A DNA stretch of 64,000 nucleotides from the NCBI GenBank assembly GCA_022822205.1, contig JAJECC010000129.1, forward strand, positions 16,202 to 80,201. The letters are read 5' to 3'. Numbering within the stretch: the first letter of the stretch is position 1; the number at the start of each line of letters is the position of its first letter. This stretch comes from Rhodospirillales bacterium (GTDB taxonomy: Bacteria; Pseudomonadota; Alphaproteobacteria; Rhodospirillales; UBA2165). Both the position numbers and the translations under genes were made by a program. Shown here piece by piece: positions 42,233-51,743 of the stretch. Below the pieces are notes generated by a model that was given only the letters and a program-made list of their open reading frames with translations, had not been told where the DNA came from and ran no database searches.

Positions 42233-43687
42233 TCAGCGCCAGACGGCGTCGGGATTCCGCAGGTCGGCGGAGCGGACCGACACGGTGATGAATCGCCGGG
42301 CTTCGAGCCCCTCGGACCAATAGTCGGGGGCGAATCCGGCTTTCTGCTTGAGCCCTTTCAGGAACGCCCGCGGTTCCGGAATGCTTTCCCAAACAGCGGG
42401 CAGGAAGACGCCGCGCCTGTCGCCTTCCCGGATCAGCAGCCCGTCGGTTCCCGGCCGCAATTGCCGGACGAGATCCGCCTCGCCCGAAAACGCCATGGGC
42501 GCAAGATCGCCGAGCACGGTGACGGTCAGGCTCAGATTGCCGGCCTCGAACTCTTCCCGCGACAGGGGCGGGAAGCGAGAATCCCCGAACGCCGCCTTGA
42601 ACGCGTTTTCCGCCACATCCAGCGCCAAGGGACGCGCGGCGCCGAGCGACCCGATGCAGCCGCGCAGCTTCCCGTCTTTCTCCACGGTAACGAAACTGGC
42701 GCCGTCGCGGGCCAGTTCAGCCGGCGCGGCGGCCACGTTCGGCGTGTGCCGCCAGCCGTCCGCGAGGTAGGTCTTCACCGTGTGGCCGGCAAGTCTGAGC
42801 AGCGATTCCCCGTGTCGCGAAAGAAGGGCCCGGGTTTCGTCCTCGAAGCCGCCTTTTGCCGGGCCGGCGCCATCCGGCTCCTGGAAAATCCATGAGCCGT
42901 AACCGACGACCCGGTCCCGCGGCCCGGCGGTGTCGCCCGAATTGCGCATGTCGACGGTCCGGGCCGCGAGCCCTTTTTGCCTGGCCACGGTAAGCAGACC
43001 CTTGATGGAGTGGCGGCCGCAGGCCTGATGGTCCTCCAGGGACAGCGGGTCCAGCGCCTCGATGGCCGTGCCGGCCCGGCTGTCGGTCCGTTTCGCCTTG
43101 TCGTAGGGCAGATAGTGGCTCAGGTCCGAACTGATGAGGATCAACGTTTCCGGCCCGCCCCACAGCATCTCCAGCACCTCGGCCACTTGCTCGGTGGCCG
43201 CCTGACCGACGATCATCGGCACGATGGTGAACCCGCCGAGGAGGGATTGCAGGAACGGCAGGTGCACCTCGAGGCAGTGATCGTCCTTGTGGGTGGCGTC
43301 GAACACCTGAACGAACGGCAGGCGGCCGATCTTCCGGACCGCATCGGCGTCGACGGGAATTTCGCCGAGCGGCGTCGCGAACGCGTCCGCTTCGGGCAAC
43401 GCTATGCCGTTCACGGCGACCCGGTGGCACGGGCCCATCATCACCACGCGTTTGATCTTGCCGGCCGCCGGGACGAGGCGGGCATAGGCGCAGGCGGCGG
43501 TAAACCCCGAAAAAATGTAGCCGGCATGGGGTGCGATGATGGCCTTGGGCGCCGGGCCGTCCGGCTGGCCGTCCGCTTGGCCGCTCCCGGCGGCTTCGGC
43601 CAGGTAGTGCCTGACCGAGGCTTTCAGCTCCTTGGGGTCGCGCGGATAAAACATCCCGGCGACGGCGGGCGGCCGGACCGCATTCAT
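42233..43687 (-). CDS. AmmeMemoRadiSam system fusion protein (Memo + AMMECR1)
   Basis: 484 residues. The N-terminal Memo domain (about 1-265) has VRPPAVAGMFYPRDP, APHAGYIFSG, GPCHRVAVNG and ISSDLSHYLPYDKA, with the His residues that bind metal in Memo proteins. The C-terminal AMMECR1 domain (about 285-484) has LRGCIGSLGAARPLALDV. In bacteria these two are often fused and linked to a radical-SAM partner, here found at 46280 on the opposite strand. The joint function of the system is not established. Confidence 0.92.
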   Translation of the reverse strand: MNAVRPPAVAGMFYPRDPKELKASVRHYLAEAAGSGQADGQPDGPAPKAIIAPHAGYIFSGFTAACAYARLVPAAGKIKRVVMMGPCHRVAVNGIALPEADAFATPLGEIPVDADAVRKIGRLPFVQVFDATHKDDHCLEVHLPFLQSLLGGFTIVPMIVGQAATEQVAEVLEMLWGGPETLILISSDLSHYLPYDKAKRTDSRAGTAIEALDPLSLEDHQACGRHSIKGLLTVARQKGLAARTVDMRNSGDTAGPRDRVVGYGSWIFQEPDGAGPAKGGFEDETRALLSRHGESLLRLAGHTVKTYLADGWRHTPNVAAAPAELARDGASFVTVEKDGKLRGCIGSLGAARPLALDVAENAFKAAFGDSRFPPLSREEFEAGNLSLTVTVLGDLAPMAFSGEADLVRQLRPGTDGLLIREGDRRGVFLPAVWESIPEPRAFLKGLKQKAGFAPDYWSEGLEARRFITVSVRSADLRNPDAVWR

Positions 43688-43760
43688 CTGCCGTACCTCT
43701 CAGCTCCGCCGGCCAGTCTAGCGGTTCCCGGCGGTCGGCGGAAGATCGGCCGGCTGGAGA

Positions 43761-46079
43761 CTATGCCGCTTCCCGGAGCGCCCGCCAGATTCTTTCCGGT
43801 GTCGCCGGCATGTCCACATGGGTGACGCCGGCGCCTGCCAAGGCGTCGACCACCGCATTGATCACCGCGGGGGGCGCGCCGACGGTGCCGGTTTCCCCGG
43901 CGCCCTTGACGCCGAGCGGGTTGTTGCCCGTCGGCACCGGCAGGGAGTCGGCGGCAATCTTCGGGAAGTCGTCGGCCCGCGGCATGCAGTAATCGAGAAA
44001 CGAGCCCGAGAGCATTTGTCCGCCCTCGTCATAGACGATGTTCTCCATCAGCGCCTGACCGACGCCCTGGGCGACGCCGCCGTGAAGCTGGCCCTTCAGC
44101 AGCAGCGGATTGATCACGGTGCCGACGTCATCGGTGACCGTCATGCCGACCAGTTCCACCTTGCCGGTGTCGGGATCGATCTCCACTTCGGCGATCTGGC
44201 AGCCGTTGGGGAAATTGAAGTTGCCGAGGCCGGCCTGGAAGGCGCCCACGCCCTCGAGCCCGACGCCCAGGTGAGGCGGATACATGATCGGATTGTAGGA
44301 CGCGGCGGCGACCTGGGTGATATCCATGGACTTGTCCGTGCCGGCGACGGTGAAGGCGCCGTCGTCGAACTCGATATCGCTCTCGCCCGCTTCCATCAGG
44401 TGGGCGGCGATCTTCTTGCCCTTCTCGATCACTTCGTCGGCGGCGTTCTTGAGCGCCGATCCGCCGACCACCATGGAGCGCGAGCCCACCGTGCCGCGGC
44501 CGATGGACACCTTGTCCGTGTCGCCCTGGATCACCCGGACCCGCTCGTTGTCGACGCCGAGGAATTCGGACGCCATCTGGGCATAGACCGTGTCGTGACC
44601 CTGCCCGTGAGAGTGCGTGCCCGCGACGATGGTAACGTCGCCGGAACCGTCGAAGTGGATTTCCATCCGGTCGTTGAACACGGCGGCGGATTCCAGATAG
44701 ACCGACAGCCCGCGGCCGCGGAGCTTGCCTTCGGCCTCCGACGCGCTCCGGCGCGCATCGAAACCCGCCCACCCGGCGGCCTCCATGGCGTTGTCCATGC
44801 AAGCCTCGAAATCGCCGCAGTCGTACTGGTACATGAGCGCGGTCTGATAGGGCATCTGATCCGGCTTGATCATGTTGCGCCGGCGAAGCTCGACCGGGTC
44901 GATATCCATCTCGCGCGCCGCCATGTCGAACATCCGTTCCACCACGTAAGCCGCCTCGGGACGGCCGGCGCCGCGATAGGGCGCCGTCCCCTGGGTGTTG
45001 GTGAAGTAACAGTTGGTGGTCACGCGGATGGCCGGCATGGCGTAGACGCCGGACATCAGGGTGGTGAAGAACATGGGCGAAATGCCGCCGCTCGGCATCA
45101 TGTAGGCGCCCTGGTTGTAGTACCCGGTGACCCGGAATCCGACCACCTTGCCGTCGGCATCGAATCCCATCTCGGCCTCGGCGTCCACGTCCCGGGCCTG
45201 TGAATCGGAGAGCAGCGCCTCGGCCCGGTCCGACACCCACTTGACCGGCCGGCCGATTTCCTTGGCGGCCCAGACGGTCAGGATGTCTTCGCCGTAAAAC
45301 CCGCCCTTCATGCCGAAGCCGCCGCCGACGTCGGGCGCAACCACCCGGAGCTTGCTCTCCGGCATGTGGAAGATCTCATGGCACAGTTCGGTGCGGACGC
45401 CGTGCGGGCCCTGGGACGTCGTATAGAGGGTATGGCGGTCCTCGCCCGCATCGTAGTCGCCGAGGGAAACCCGGGCCTCCATGGAATTGGTGGTGACCCG
45501 GTTGTTGTTGATCCGCGCCCTGGTGACGTGGTGGGCGCCGGCAAGGGCCGCCTCGACGGCCTCGGCGTTGCCCATGGCATACTGGAAGGTGAGGTTGCTG
45601 TCGGTGCCGTCATAGACCAGCGGCGCGCCGTCGGCCCGGGCCGCGGCGGCGGTGGTGACCGCCGGCAGAATTTCGTAGTCCACGTCGATCAGTTCCGCGG
45701 CGTCCTTGGCCTGGGCCAAGGTTTCCGCAACGACGAAGGCCACCCGGGCGCCGACGCACTTCACTTCGTCCTTGGCGAGCGCCGCGGCGGGCCGCTGGAC
45801 CGCCTCGCCCTGCAACAGGAAGGGGATGATGGTCATGCAGGGAATGCCCCCGAGACCCGCCGCTTCGATGTGGGCGCCGGTAAAGACGGCGACGACGCCG
45901 GGGGCGGCTTCGGCGGCCGAGGTGTCGATGGACTTGATCTTGGCATTGGCGTGCGGCGAGCGGAGCACATAGCCGTGGGTCATCCGGGGCAGCACCATGT
46001 CGTCCACGTAGCGCCCCTTGCCGGTCAGGAATTTCGGATCTTCCTTTCTGGAAACCGCCTGCCCAATGCCGAATTTCAT
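43761..46079 (-). CDS. Xanthine dehydrogenase family molybdopterin-binding subunit (orphan large subunit)
   Basis: 772 residues with the molybdenum hydroxylase large-subunit layout: the a/b hammerhead domain (about 20-130, HGYVLRSPHANAKIKSID), then two MoCo-binding domains with GGGFGMKGGF, the active-site loop APYRGAGRPE and the C-terminal GVKGAGETGTVGAPPAV, which holds the catalytic Glu. The loop is the PYRGAGR type of so-called form II CODH-like enzymes, not the AYxCSFR of true CO dehydrogenase. No FAD or iron-sulfur subunit gene is next to it, so partners must be encoded elsewhere. Substrate unknown. Confidence 0.92.
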   Translation of the reverse strand: MKFGIGQAVSRKEDPKFLTGKGRYVDDMVLPRMTHGYVLRSPHANAKIKSIDTSAAEAAPGVVAVFTGAHIEAAGLGGIPCMTIIPFLLQGEAVQRPAAALAKDEVKCVGARVAFVVAETLAQAKDAAELIDVDYEILPAVTTAAAARADGAPLVYDGTDSNLTFQYAMGNAEAVEAALAGAHHVTRARINNNRVTTNSMEARVSLGDYDAGEDRHTLYTTSQGPHGVRTELCHEIFHMPESKLRVVAPDVGGGFGMKGGFYGEDILTVWAAKEIGRPVKWVSDRAEALLSDSQARDVDAEAEMGFDADGKVVGFRVTGYYNQGAYMMPSGGISPMFFTTLMSGVYAMPAIRVTTNCYFTNTQGTAPYRGAGRPEAAYVVERMFDMAAREMDIDPVELRRRNMIKPDQMPYQTALMYQYDCGDFEACMDNAMEAAGWAGFDARRSASEAEGKLRGRGLSVYLESAAVFNDRMEIHFDGSGDVTIVAGTHSHGQGHDTVYAQMASEFLGVDNERVRVIQGDTDKVSIGRGTVGSRSMVVGGSALKNAADEVIEKGKKIAAHLMEAGESDIEFDDGAFTVAGTDKSMDITQVAAASYNPIMYPPHLGVGLEGVGAFQAGLGNFNFPNGCQIAEVEIDPDTGKVELVGMTVTDDVGTVINPLLLKGQLHGGVAQGVGQALMENIVYDEGGQMLSGSFLDYCMPRADDFPKIAADSLPVPTGNNPLGVKGAGETGTVGAPPAVINAVVDALAGAGVTHVDMPATPERIWRALREAA

Positions 46080-46279
46080 TGTCTTTTCTCCCTGTTCGCG
46101 TCTGGCGACCGCTTTTTATAGGCAGTTTGGCCGCCGGCCCGCCACCAAATTCACCGCGATTTTCCCCGGGGTCCACGAGATGGACAAAAGCGGCCGATGC
46201 GCCGCCGCCGCCCTCTGGAGGCGATTGCGGCAAATTTGTATGATGGCCCGGATGATGGCGCCGCCGATGGGAGGCTCGG

Positions 46280-47377
46280 GTGAACCAAATTCCGGCAGAC
46301 CAATCATATCCCGGTCGGTATTGGCACGCCCTCGACGACGGCCGCATTCAGTGCGACCTGTGTCCGCGCGAGTGCAAGCTGAGCGACGGTCAGCGCGGCT
46401 TGTGTTTCGTTCGCGCGCGAAAAAACGACGGCATCGTGCTGACCACCTACGGCCGTTCGTCGGGCTTCTGCATCGACCCCATCGAGAAAAAGCCGCTTAA
46501 TCATTTTCTGCCCGGCACGCCGGTCCTGTCCTTCGGCACGGCGGGCTGCAACCTGACCTGCAAGTTCTGCCAGAACTGGGATATTTCAAAGGCCCGGGAC
46601 TTCGACAGGCTGGCCGACAGGGCGAGCCCGGAAGCCATCGCCCGCGCGGCCCGGCGTCACGGCTGCCGGAGCGTCGCCTTCACCTACAACGACCCGGTGA
46701 TTTTTCTCGAATACGCCGTGGATGCCGCCAAGGCGTGCCGCGAGTTCGGGATCAAATCCGTCGCCGTCTCGGCGGGCTATATCTCTCCCGAGCCGAGGGT
46801 AGAGTTTTACGAGCATATGGACGCCGTGAATATCGATCTCAAAGCGTTCACCGAAGAGTTCTATACGGACCTTTGTACCGGTCATCTGGATGCCGTGCTC
46901 GATACCCTCGAATATCTGGTGCACGAGACCGCCGTCTGGGTGGAGATCACCACCCTCCTGATTCCGGGTCACAACGATTCGGAGCGCGAAGTGACCGAAC
47001 TCTCCGAGTGGATTGCGGAAAATCTCGGACCCGACGTGCCGCTCCACTTCTCGGCGTTCCACCCGGACTGGAAAATGACCGGCGTTCCCAACACGCCGCC
47101 GGAGACCTTGCGGCGGGCGCGCTCCATCGCCCTCGACCGGGGGCTTCGCTACGTCTACCTCGGCAACATTCACGACTATGAGGGGTCGAGCACCTACTGC
47201 CATGGCTGCGGCGGCGTTCTGATCGGCCGGGATTGGTACGAACTCTCCACATGGAACCTCACCGAAGACGGCCGGTGCGCCGATTGCGGCACGCCCTGCG
47301 CCGGCGTGTTCGATGGCCCGCCCGGTGACTGGGGCCGTAAACGGCGGCCGGTTCGCATTCGCGAGGCGGCGGCGTGA
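46280..47377 (+). CDS. amrS: AmmeMemoRadiSam system radical SAM enzyme
   Basis: 365 residues from a GTG at 46280, preceded by GGGAGG six bases upstream. The radical-SAM cluster motif is Cys90, Cys94, Cys97 in AGCNLTCKFCQNW. An N-terminal extension holds Cys25, Cys28, Cys32 and Cys42 (CDLCPRECKL), and a C-terminal zinc-ribbon-like part has CHGCGG and CADCGTPC. This layout is the AmrS/PflA-like group tied to Memo and AMMECR1 proteins. It is divergent from the molybdenum hydroxylase gene (200-bp gap). Confidence 0.92.
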   Translation: MNQIPADQSYPGRYWHALDDGRIQCDLCPRECKLSDGQRGLCFVRARKNDGIVLTTYGRSSGFCIDPIEKKPLNHFLPGTPVLSFGTAGCNLTCKFCQNWDISKARDFDRLADRASPEAIARAARRHGCRSVAFTYNDPVIFLEYAVDAAKACREFGIKSVAVSAGYISPEPRVEFYEHMDAVNIDLKAFTEEFYTDLCTGHLDAVLDTLEYLVHETAVWVEITTLLIPGHNDSEREVTELSEWIAENLGPDVPLHFSAFHPDWKMTGVPNTPPETLRRARSIALDRGLRYVYLGNIHDYEGSSTYCHGCGGVLIGRDWYELSTWNLTEDGRCADCGTPCAGVFDGPPGDWGRKRRPVRIREAAA

Positions 47378-47448
47378 TCCGCACTGGACCTGATCATCAG
47401 GTGTGCTAAAGCTGTGGCCGCGAAAAATCCGACCGTGACAGCGAGTCT

Positions 47449-48402
47449 ATGAACCAGTTCCTGAGCTTGGCGCTGAAGGCCGGGGTCTCCGTCGGGCTCA
47501 TCTGGTACGCGACCCGAAACCTGGATTTCGCCTCGGCGCTCGACCGGCTGTTCTCCATGCCCGTTTGGCCGCTGGCGCTGGCGGCGGCGGTGTGGGCCTG
47601 CGTCCTGTTGAACAACACCATCCGCTGGCGGATCGTCATGAAGAGCCTGGCGGCGGCGCTTCCCTTCGGCCAAACGTTCCGAATTCTCTACATCGGCATC
47701 TTCTTCAACCAGGTCCTGCCGTCTTCGGTGGGTGGAGACGCCGTTCGCATGTTCCTGGTCTACAAGACCGGCGCCGGGGTTCGCCCGGCGGTCAATTCCA
47801 TCCTGCTCGAGCGCGCGGCGACCTTGCTGGGACTGATTCTGCTGGTCGTCGCGACGCAGCCGCTCCTGTTGCCGCGCATCGGCGATAACCCGGCGCGGTT
47901 CGCCTTTCCCATTCTGGCGGCGGCGGCGGCGGCCGGCATCGCCTTCGTCATGCTGCTGGACCGGTTTCCGCCGGCGATGAAGAAGTGGCGGATCTTTCGG
48001 GGAATCGCGACGCTGGCCGAGGACGCCCGGCGGTTCTTCCTGAAGCCCGAATATTCGCTGCCGGCCATCGGGCTGGGCGTCGTCGGGTTTTCGCTGATCA
48101 GCCTCCTGACATATGTGCTCGCTCTCGGCCTGGACATCGACATCTCGCTCGCCGATTGCCTGGTGCTCATTCCCCCGGTGATGCTGGTGACGACCATTCC
48201 GATTTCGGTGGCCGGATGGGGGGTCCGCGAAACCGCGATGGTCTTCGCCCTCGGCCTTGCCGGGGTCGGCGAACAGGAGGCCGTCCTGCTGTCGCTGCTG
48301 CTCGGCGTCCTGATGGTCGTCGTCGCGTTGCCGGGCGCGCTGCTATGGCTCAGGAGCGGCCACCGGCGGTCCGAAGTGGCGGCCGGAATGCCTCGGGCCT
48401 GA
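47449..48402 (+). CDS. Lysylphosphatidylglycerol synthase-type membrane flippase domain protein
   Basis: 317 residues with about eight membrane segments. It has the UPF0104/AglD-like features LNNTIRWRIVMKSL, FFNQVLPSSVGGDAVRMFLVYK (positions about 85-106, read in two parts) and ISVAGWGVRETAMVFALG near 255. It corresponds to the flippase half of MprF; no aminoacyl-transferase domain is attached. It probably moves a polar lipid or glycolipid across the inner membrane; substrate unknown. Confidence 0.85.
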   Translation: MNQFLSLALKAGVSVGLIWYATRNLDFASALDRLFSMPVWPLALAAAVWACVLLNNTIRWRIVMKSLAAALPFGQTFRILYIGIFFNQVLPSSVGGDAVRMFLVYKTGAGVRPAVNSILLERAATLLGLILLVVATQPLLLPRIGDNPARFAFPILAAAAAAGIAFVMLLDRFPPAMKKWRIFRGIATLAEDARRFFLKPEYSLPAIGLGVVGFSLISLLTYVLALGLDIDISLADCLVLIPPVMLVTTIPISVAGWGVRETAMVFALGLAGVGEQEAVLLSLLLGVLMVVVALPGALLWLRSGHRRSEVAAGMPRA

Positions 48403-48505
48403 TCCCCGCCGGAATTTACAGGCCCGCCCACATCACATAAATTCAAGTGGCTCGACCAGGAAGCAGCCTAACGTTTCGCCCATCACCCAGGAAGGCAGTC
48501 CCGCA

Positions 48506-50023
48506 ATGAGAATATCGTTCGACAAACCCGCGCAAGCGTCCAATGGGGTCGCGGTGGTTTTCGCGACCGCCGGCGGCAAGCTCACCCCGTCCGCCGAGAA
48601 GCTCGACAAAAAAACCGGCGGCGCCGTCCAGCGCGCGATCAAGGCGAGCCACTTCAAGGGCGACGCGGATCAATTCTTGAAGATTTGGACGCCGGCGGGA
48701 ACCCGGCTGGAAGCCGTCATGGTCATGGGCCTCGGCAAACCGGAGGCGCTGACCGACCTCCAGGCCCAAAAGACCGGGGGGCTGATATACGCCAACACCC
48801 GCCGCGCCAAGAGCGGCACGGTCAACGTCGCGGTCGATCCGGTGGACGGCGGCAAGCTCCCGGCCAACGAACTCGCCGCCCAGATGGGATACGGGGCGTT
48901 GCTGCGTTCCTACCGGTTCGGCAAATACCGGACCAAGGAAAAGGACTCGGCCAAGCCGATCCTCAAATCGATCAAGTTCGGCTGCCCGGGACACCTCAAT
49001 GCCCGCAGGAGCTACAACGTGCTCGGCAAGATCGCCGACGGCGTCTTCTTCACCCGCGATCTGGTCTCGGAGCCGCCCAACATTCTCTACCCCGAGTCTC
49101 TCGCCAACGAGGCGAAGAAGCTCGAGAAGCTCGGGGTCAAGGTCGAGATTCTGACCGCCGCCCGGATGAAGCGTCTGGGCATGGGCGCGCTGCTCGGCGT
49201 CGCGCAGGGCAGCGTCCGCGAGGCGCGGATGGTGGTCATGCAGTGGAATGGCGCGCCGAAGCGCGGGAAATCCGAGGGCTCCCGGGCGGACGCGCCCATC
49301 GCCTTTCTCGGCAAGGGCGTGACCTTCGACACGGGCGGCATCTCCATCAAGCCGGCGGCCGGCATGGAGGACATGAAGTGGGATATGGGCGGCGCCGGCG
49401 TGGTGATCGGCCTCATGCGGGCGCTCGCCGGCCGCAAGGCCAAGGCCAATGTGGTCGGCGTGGTCGGCCTGGTGGAGAACATGCCGGGCGGCAACGCCCA
49501 GCGGCCGGGCGACATCGTCACCTCCATGTCGGGCCAGACCATCGAGGTGCTGAACACCGACGCCGAAGGGCGCCTCGTGCTGGCCGATGCGCTCTGGTAC
49601 TGCAAGGAGCGGTTCAAGCCCAAGTTCATGGTCAATCTGGCCACCCTGACCGGCGCCATCATCGTCAGCCTCGCCGATCAATATGCGGGCCTGTTCTCCA
49701 ACAACGACACGCTTTCCGGCCGGTTGACCAAGGCCGGCGAAGCGGTGGACGAGAAGCTTTGGCGAATGCCCATCGGAGACGGCTACGACCGGATGATCGA
49801 CAGCGACGCGGCCGATATGAAGAACATCGGCGGACGCGGCGGCGGCAGCATTACCGCGGCCCAGTTCCTTCACCGGTTCGTCGGCAAAACCCCGTGGGCG
49901 CACCTGGATATCGCCGGCGTCACCTGGTCGAAGAAGGACGCGCCCACCGTTCCCAAGGGCGGCACGGCCTTCGGGGTCCGGCTGCTCGACCGGCTGGTGA
50001 AGGACCACTACGAAAGCAAGTAG
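48506..50023 (+). CDS. pepA: Leucyl aminopeptidase PepA
   Basis: 505 residues of the M17 family. The N-terminal macro-like domain is followed by the catalytic domain, with metal and substrate residues Lys270, Asp275 (GKGVTFDTGGISIKP), Lys282, Asp293, and Asp352 and Glu354 with Arg356 in NTDAEGRL. It removes N-terminal amino acids in the cytoplasm; E. coli PepA also binds DNA in Xer recombination at cer. holC follows, the usual order. Confidence 0.97.
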   Translation: MRISFDKPAQASNGVAVVFATAGGKLTPSAEKLDKKTGGAVQRAIKASHFKGDADQFLKIWTPAGTRLEAVMVMGLGKPEALTDLQAQKTGGLIYANTRRAKSGTVNVAVDPVDGGKLPANELAAQMGYGALLRSYRFGKYRTKEKDSAKPILKSIKFGCPGHLNARRSYNVLGKIADGVFFTRDLVSEPPNILYPESLANEAKKLEKLGVKVEILTAARMKRLGMGALLGVAQGSVREARMVVMQWNGAPKRGKSEGSRADAPIAFLGKGVTFDTGGISIKPAAGMEDMKWDMGGAGVVIGLMRALAGRKAKANVVGVVGLVENMPGGNAQRPGDIVTSMSGQTIEVLNTDAEGRLVLADALWYCKERFKPKFMVNLATLTGAIIVSLADQYAGLFSNNDTLSGRLTKAGEAVDEKLWRMPIGDGYDRMIDSDAADMKNIGGRGGGSITAAQFLHRFVGKTPWAHLDIAGVTWSKKDAPTVPKGGTAFGVRLLDRLVKDHYESK

Positions 50024-50069
50024 CGCCTACTCACTGCCAAAGGCGGCAAAAATATGGCACCGTAGGGCG

Positions 50070-50525
50070 ATGACCGAGGTGTCCTTCTACCATCTGCAGC
50101 GCTCGCCGCTGGAAGTCGTTTTGCCCAAGCTGCTGGAGAAGACCCTGGCGGCGGGCAAGCGGGCCGTGGTCATGGCGTCCTCGGAGGACCGGGTGGAGTC
50201 GCTGAACGCCATCCTGTGGAGCCAGGACCCCGGCGGCTGGCTGCCCCACGGATCGGCCGCCGACGGGTTTGCCGAGCACCAGCCGGTGTGGCTGACCGCG
50301 ACATTGGAAAACCCCAACCGGGCCGACTTCCTGTTCCTCACCGACGGCGCGGCGGTTGAGGATCCGAGCGGCTATGAACGGTGCTTCGACCTGTTCGACG
50401 GCAATGACGACACGGCGGTCGAGGCGGCGCGGGGCCGCTGGAAATCCCTGGCGGCCGCCGGTCACGCACTTACCTATTGGCAGCAGAATGTCTCGGGCGC
50501 CTGGGAAGAGAAGGCCGGCGCTTAG
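50070..50525 (+). CDS. holC: DNA polymerase III chi subunit HolC
   Basis: 151 residues starting MTEVSFYHLQRSPLEVVLP, with KRAVVMASSEDRVESLNAILW and PVWLTATLENPNRADFLFLTDG, typical of chi. Chi links the clamp loader to SSB on the lagging strand. It is 46 bp after pepA and 39 bp before the ndk promoter, in the common alphaproteobacterial order pepA-holC-ndk. Confidence 0.93.
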   Translation: MTEVSFYHLQRSPLEVVLPKLLEKTLAAGKRAVVMASSEDRVESLNAILWSQDPGGWLPHGSAADGFAEHQPVWLTATLENPNRADFLFLTDGAAVEDPSGYERCFDLFDGNDDTAVEAARGRWKSLAAAGHALTYWQQNVSGAWEEKAGA

Positions 50526-50564
50526 GAACCGTCAGGTGGGCAACACCGCGAATCCCCAAGACCC

Positions 50565-50593
50565 TTGCCACGCTCCGGCCATATGTATATAAG
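50565..50593 (+). promoter_or_regulatory. ndk promoter
   Basis: TTGCCA and TATAAG separated by exactly 17 bp, a near-consensus sigma-70 promoter about 90 bp upstream of the ndk ATG. It gives ndk its own transcript with a roughly 80-nt leader. Confidence 0.75.
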
Positions 50594-50682
50594 CGCCCCG
50601 GTTTTCAGGGGTTCCCCGCAGCTTTGTATCCGGAGGGATCACGTTTCACCCGATTCTAGAGGCAACCACGAGGTTCGATGCA

Positions 50683-51105
50683 ATGGCCGTCGAACGTACA
50701 CTTTCGATCATCAAACCGGACGCCACCCGGCGCAATCTCACCGGCCAAATCAATGCCCGGTTCGAAGAGGCCGGTTTGCGGATCGTCGCCCAGCGCCGGG
50801 TCCGCCTGACCCGGGAGCAGGCGGAGCGGTTTTACGACGTACATGCCGAGCGGGCGTTCTTTGACGATTTGTGCGACTTCATGATTTCCGGACCGGTGGT
50901 GGTTCAGGTCCTCGAAGGCGAGGAGGCCATTGCCAAGAACCGCGAGGTGATGGGCGCCACCAACCCGGCCAACGCCGATGACGGCACGATCCGCAAGGAT
51001 TTCGCCGAGAGCATCGAGGCCAACTCGGTCCACGGTTCCGATGCGACGGAAACCGCGGCCCGCGAGATCGCCTTCTTCTTCAGCGAACTGGACATCGTCG
51101 GCTAG
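50683..51105 (+). CDS. ndk: Nucleoside diphosphate kinase
   Basis: 140 residues starting [19 protein letters not shown]. The phosphorylated His is His117 in [12 protein letters not shown], and [18 protein letters not shown] precedes it. It balances NTP and dNTP pools. The stop codon shares CTAG with the convergent purN stop. Confidence 0.97.
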   Translation: MAVERTLSIIKPDATRRNLTGQINARFEEAGLRIVAQRRVRLTREQAERFYDVHAERAFFDDLCDFMISGPVVVQVLEGEEAIAKNREVMGATNPANADDGTIRKDFAESIEANSVHGSDATETAAREIAFFFSELDIVG

Positions 51106-51743
51106 CTTGCGGGATTGACAACCGGGGAGGGCGCCTCCGCCGTCCCGCTAATCTCCACCCTGTTTCCGGCCACCTTGACCCGGCCCTCGGCGATCATCCG
51201 GACCGCCATCGGATACAGTTTGTGCTCTTCGGCCAGAATGCGCGCCGCCAAATCCCCGGGCGTGTCGCCTTGCAGGACAGGCACGGCGGCCTGCGCGATG
51301 ATCGGGCCGTCGTCCATCTCCGGCCTCACGAAGTGGACGGTGCAGCCGGAAAACCTCACGCCCGCCTCGATGGCCCGCTCGTGGGTGTGAAGACCCTTGA
51401 ACGCCGGCAGAATGCTGGGGTGGATATTGATCAGCCGGTCCCGCCACCTGCCGACGAAGTCGCCGGTCAGCAGCCGCATGAACCCGGCAAGACAGACGAG
51501 CTCGATGGATCGGGCGGAAAGCGCCGCGTGGACCGCATCCTCGAACGGTTCCCGGCCCTCGAAGTCCCGATGATCGATGGTCTCGGCCGGTATGCCCGCC
51601 TTGGCGGCCCGTTCGAGACCGGGAGCATCCGGTACGTTGGAGATGACGAGGGCGATCTCGGCCCCCAACTCTCCCGCCGCCGCGGCATCGATCAGCGACT
51701 GTAGATTGCTGCCGCGCCCGGAAATGAGGACGGCGATCTTCAT
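51102..51743 (-). CDS. purN: Phosphoribosylglycinamide formyltransferase PurN
   Basis: 213 residues from the ATG at 51743 ([17 protein letters not shown]). The catalytic residues Asn106, His108 and Asp144 are present in [13 protein letters not shown] and [10 protein letters not shown]. It transfers a formyl group from 10-formyl-tetrahydrofolate in the third step of purine synthesis. The start overlaps the purM stop (ATGA), so the two are coupled. Confidence 0.97.
   Translation of the reverse strand: MKIAVLISGRGSNLQSLIDAAAAGELGAEIALVISNVPDAPGLERAAKAGIPAETIDHRDFEGREPFEDAVHAALSARSIELVCLAGFMRLLTGDFVGRWRDRLINIHPSILPAFKGLHTHERAIEAGVRFSGCTVHFVRPEMDDGPIIAQAAVPVLQGDTPGDLAARILAEEHKLYPMAVRMIAEGRVKVAGNRVEISGTAEAPSPVVNPAS

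Noticed and set aside
43761..46079. Aerobic carbon monoxide dehydrogenase large subunit (CoxL)
   Set aside because: The active-site loop is PYRGAGR rather than AYxCSFR, and the CoxM and CoxS genes are absent.
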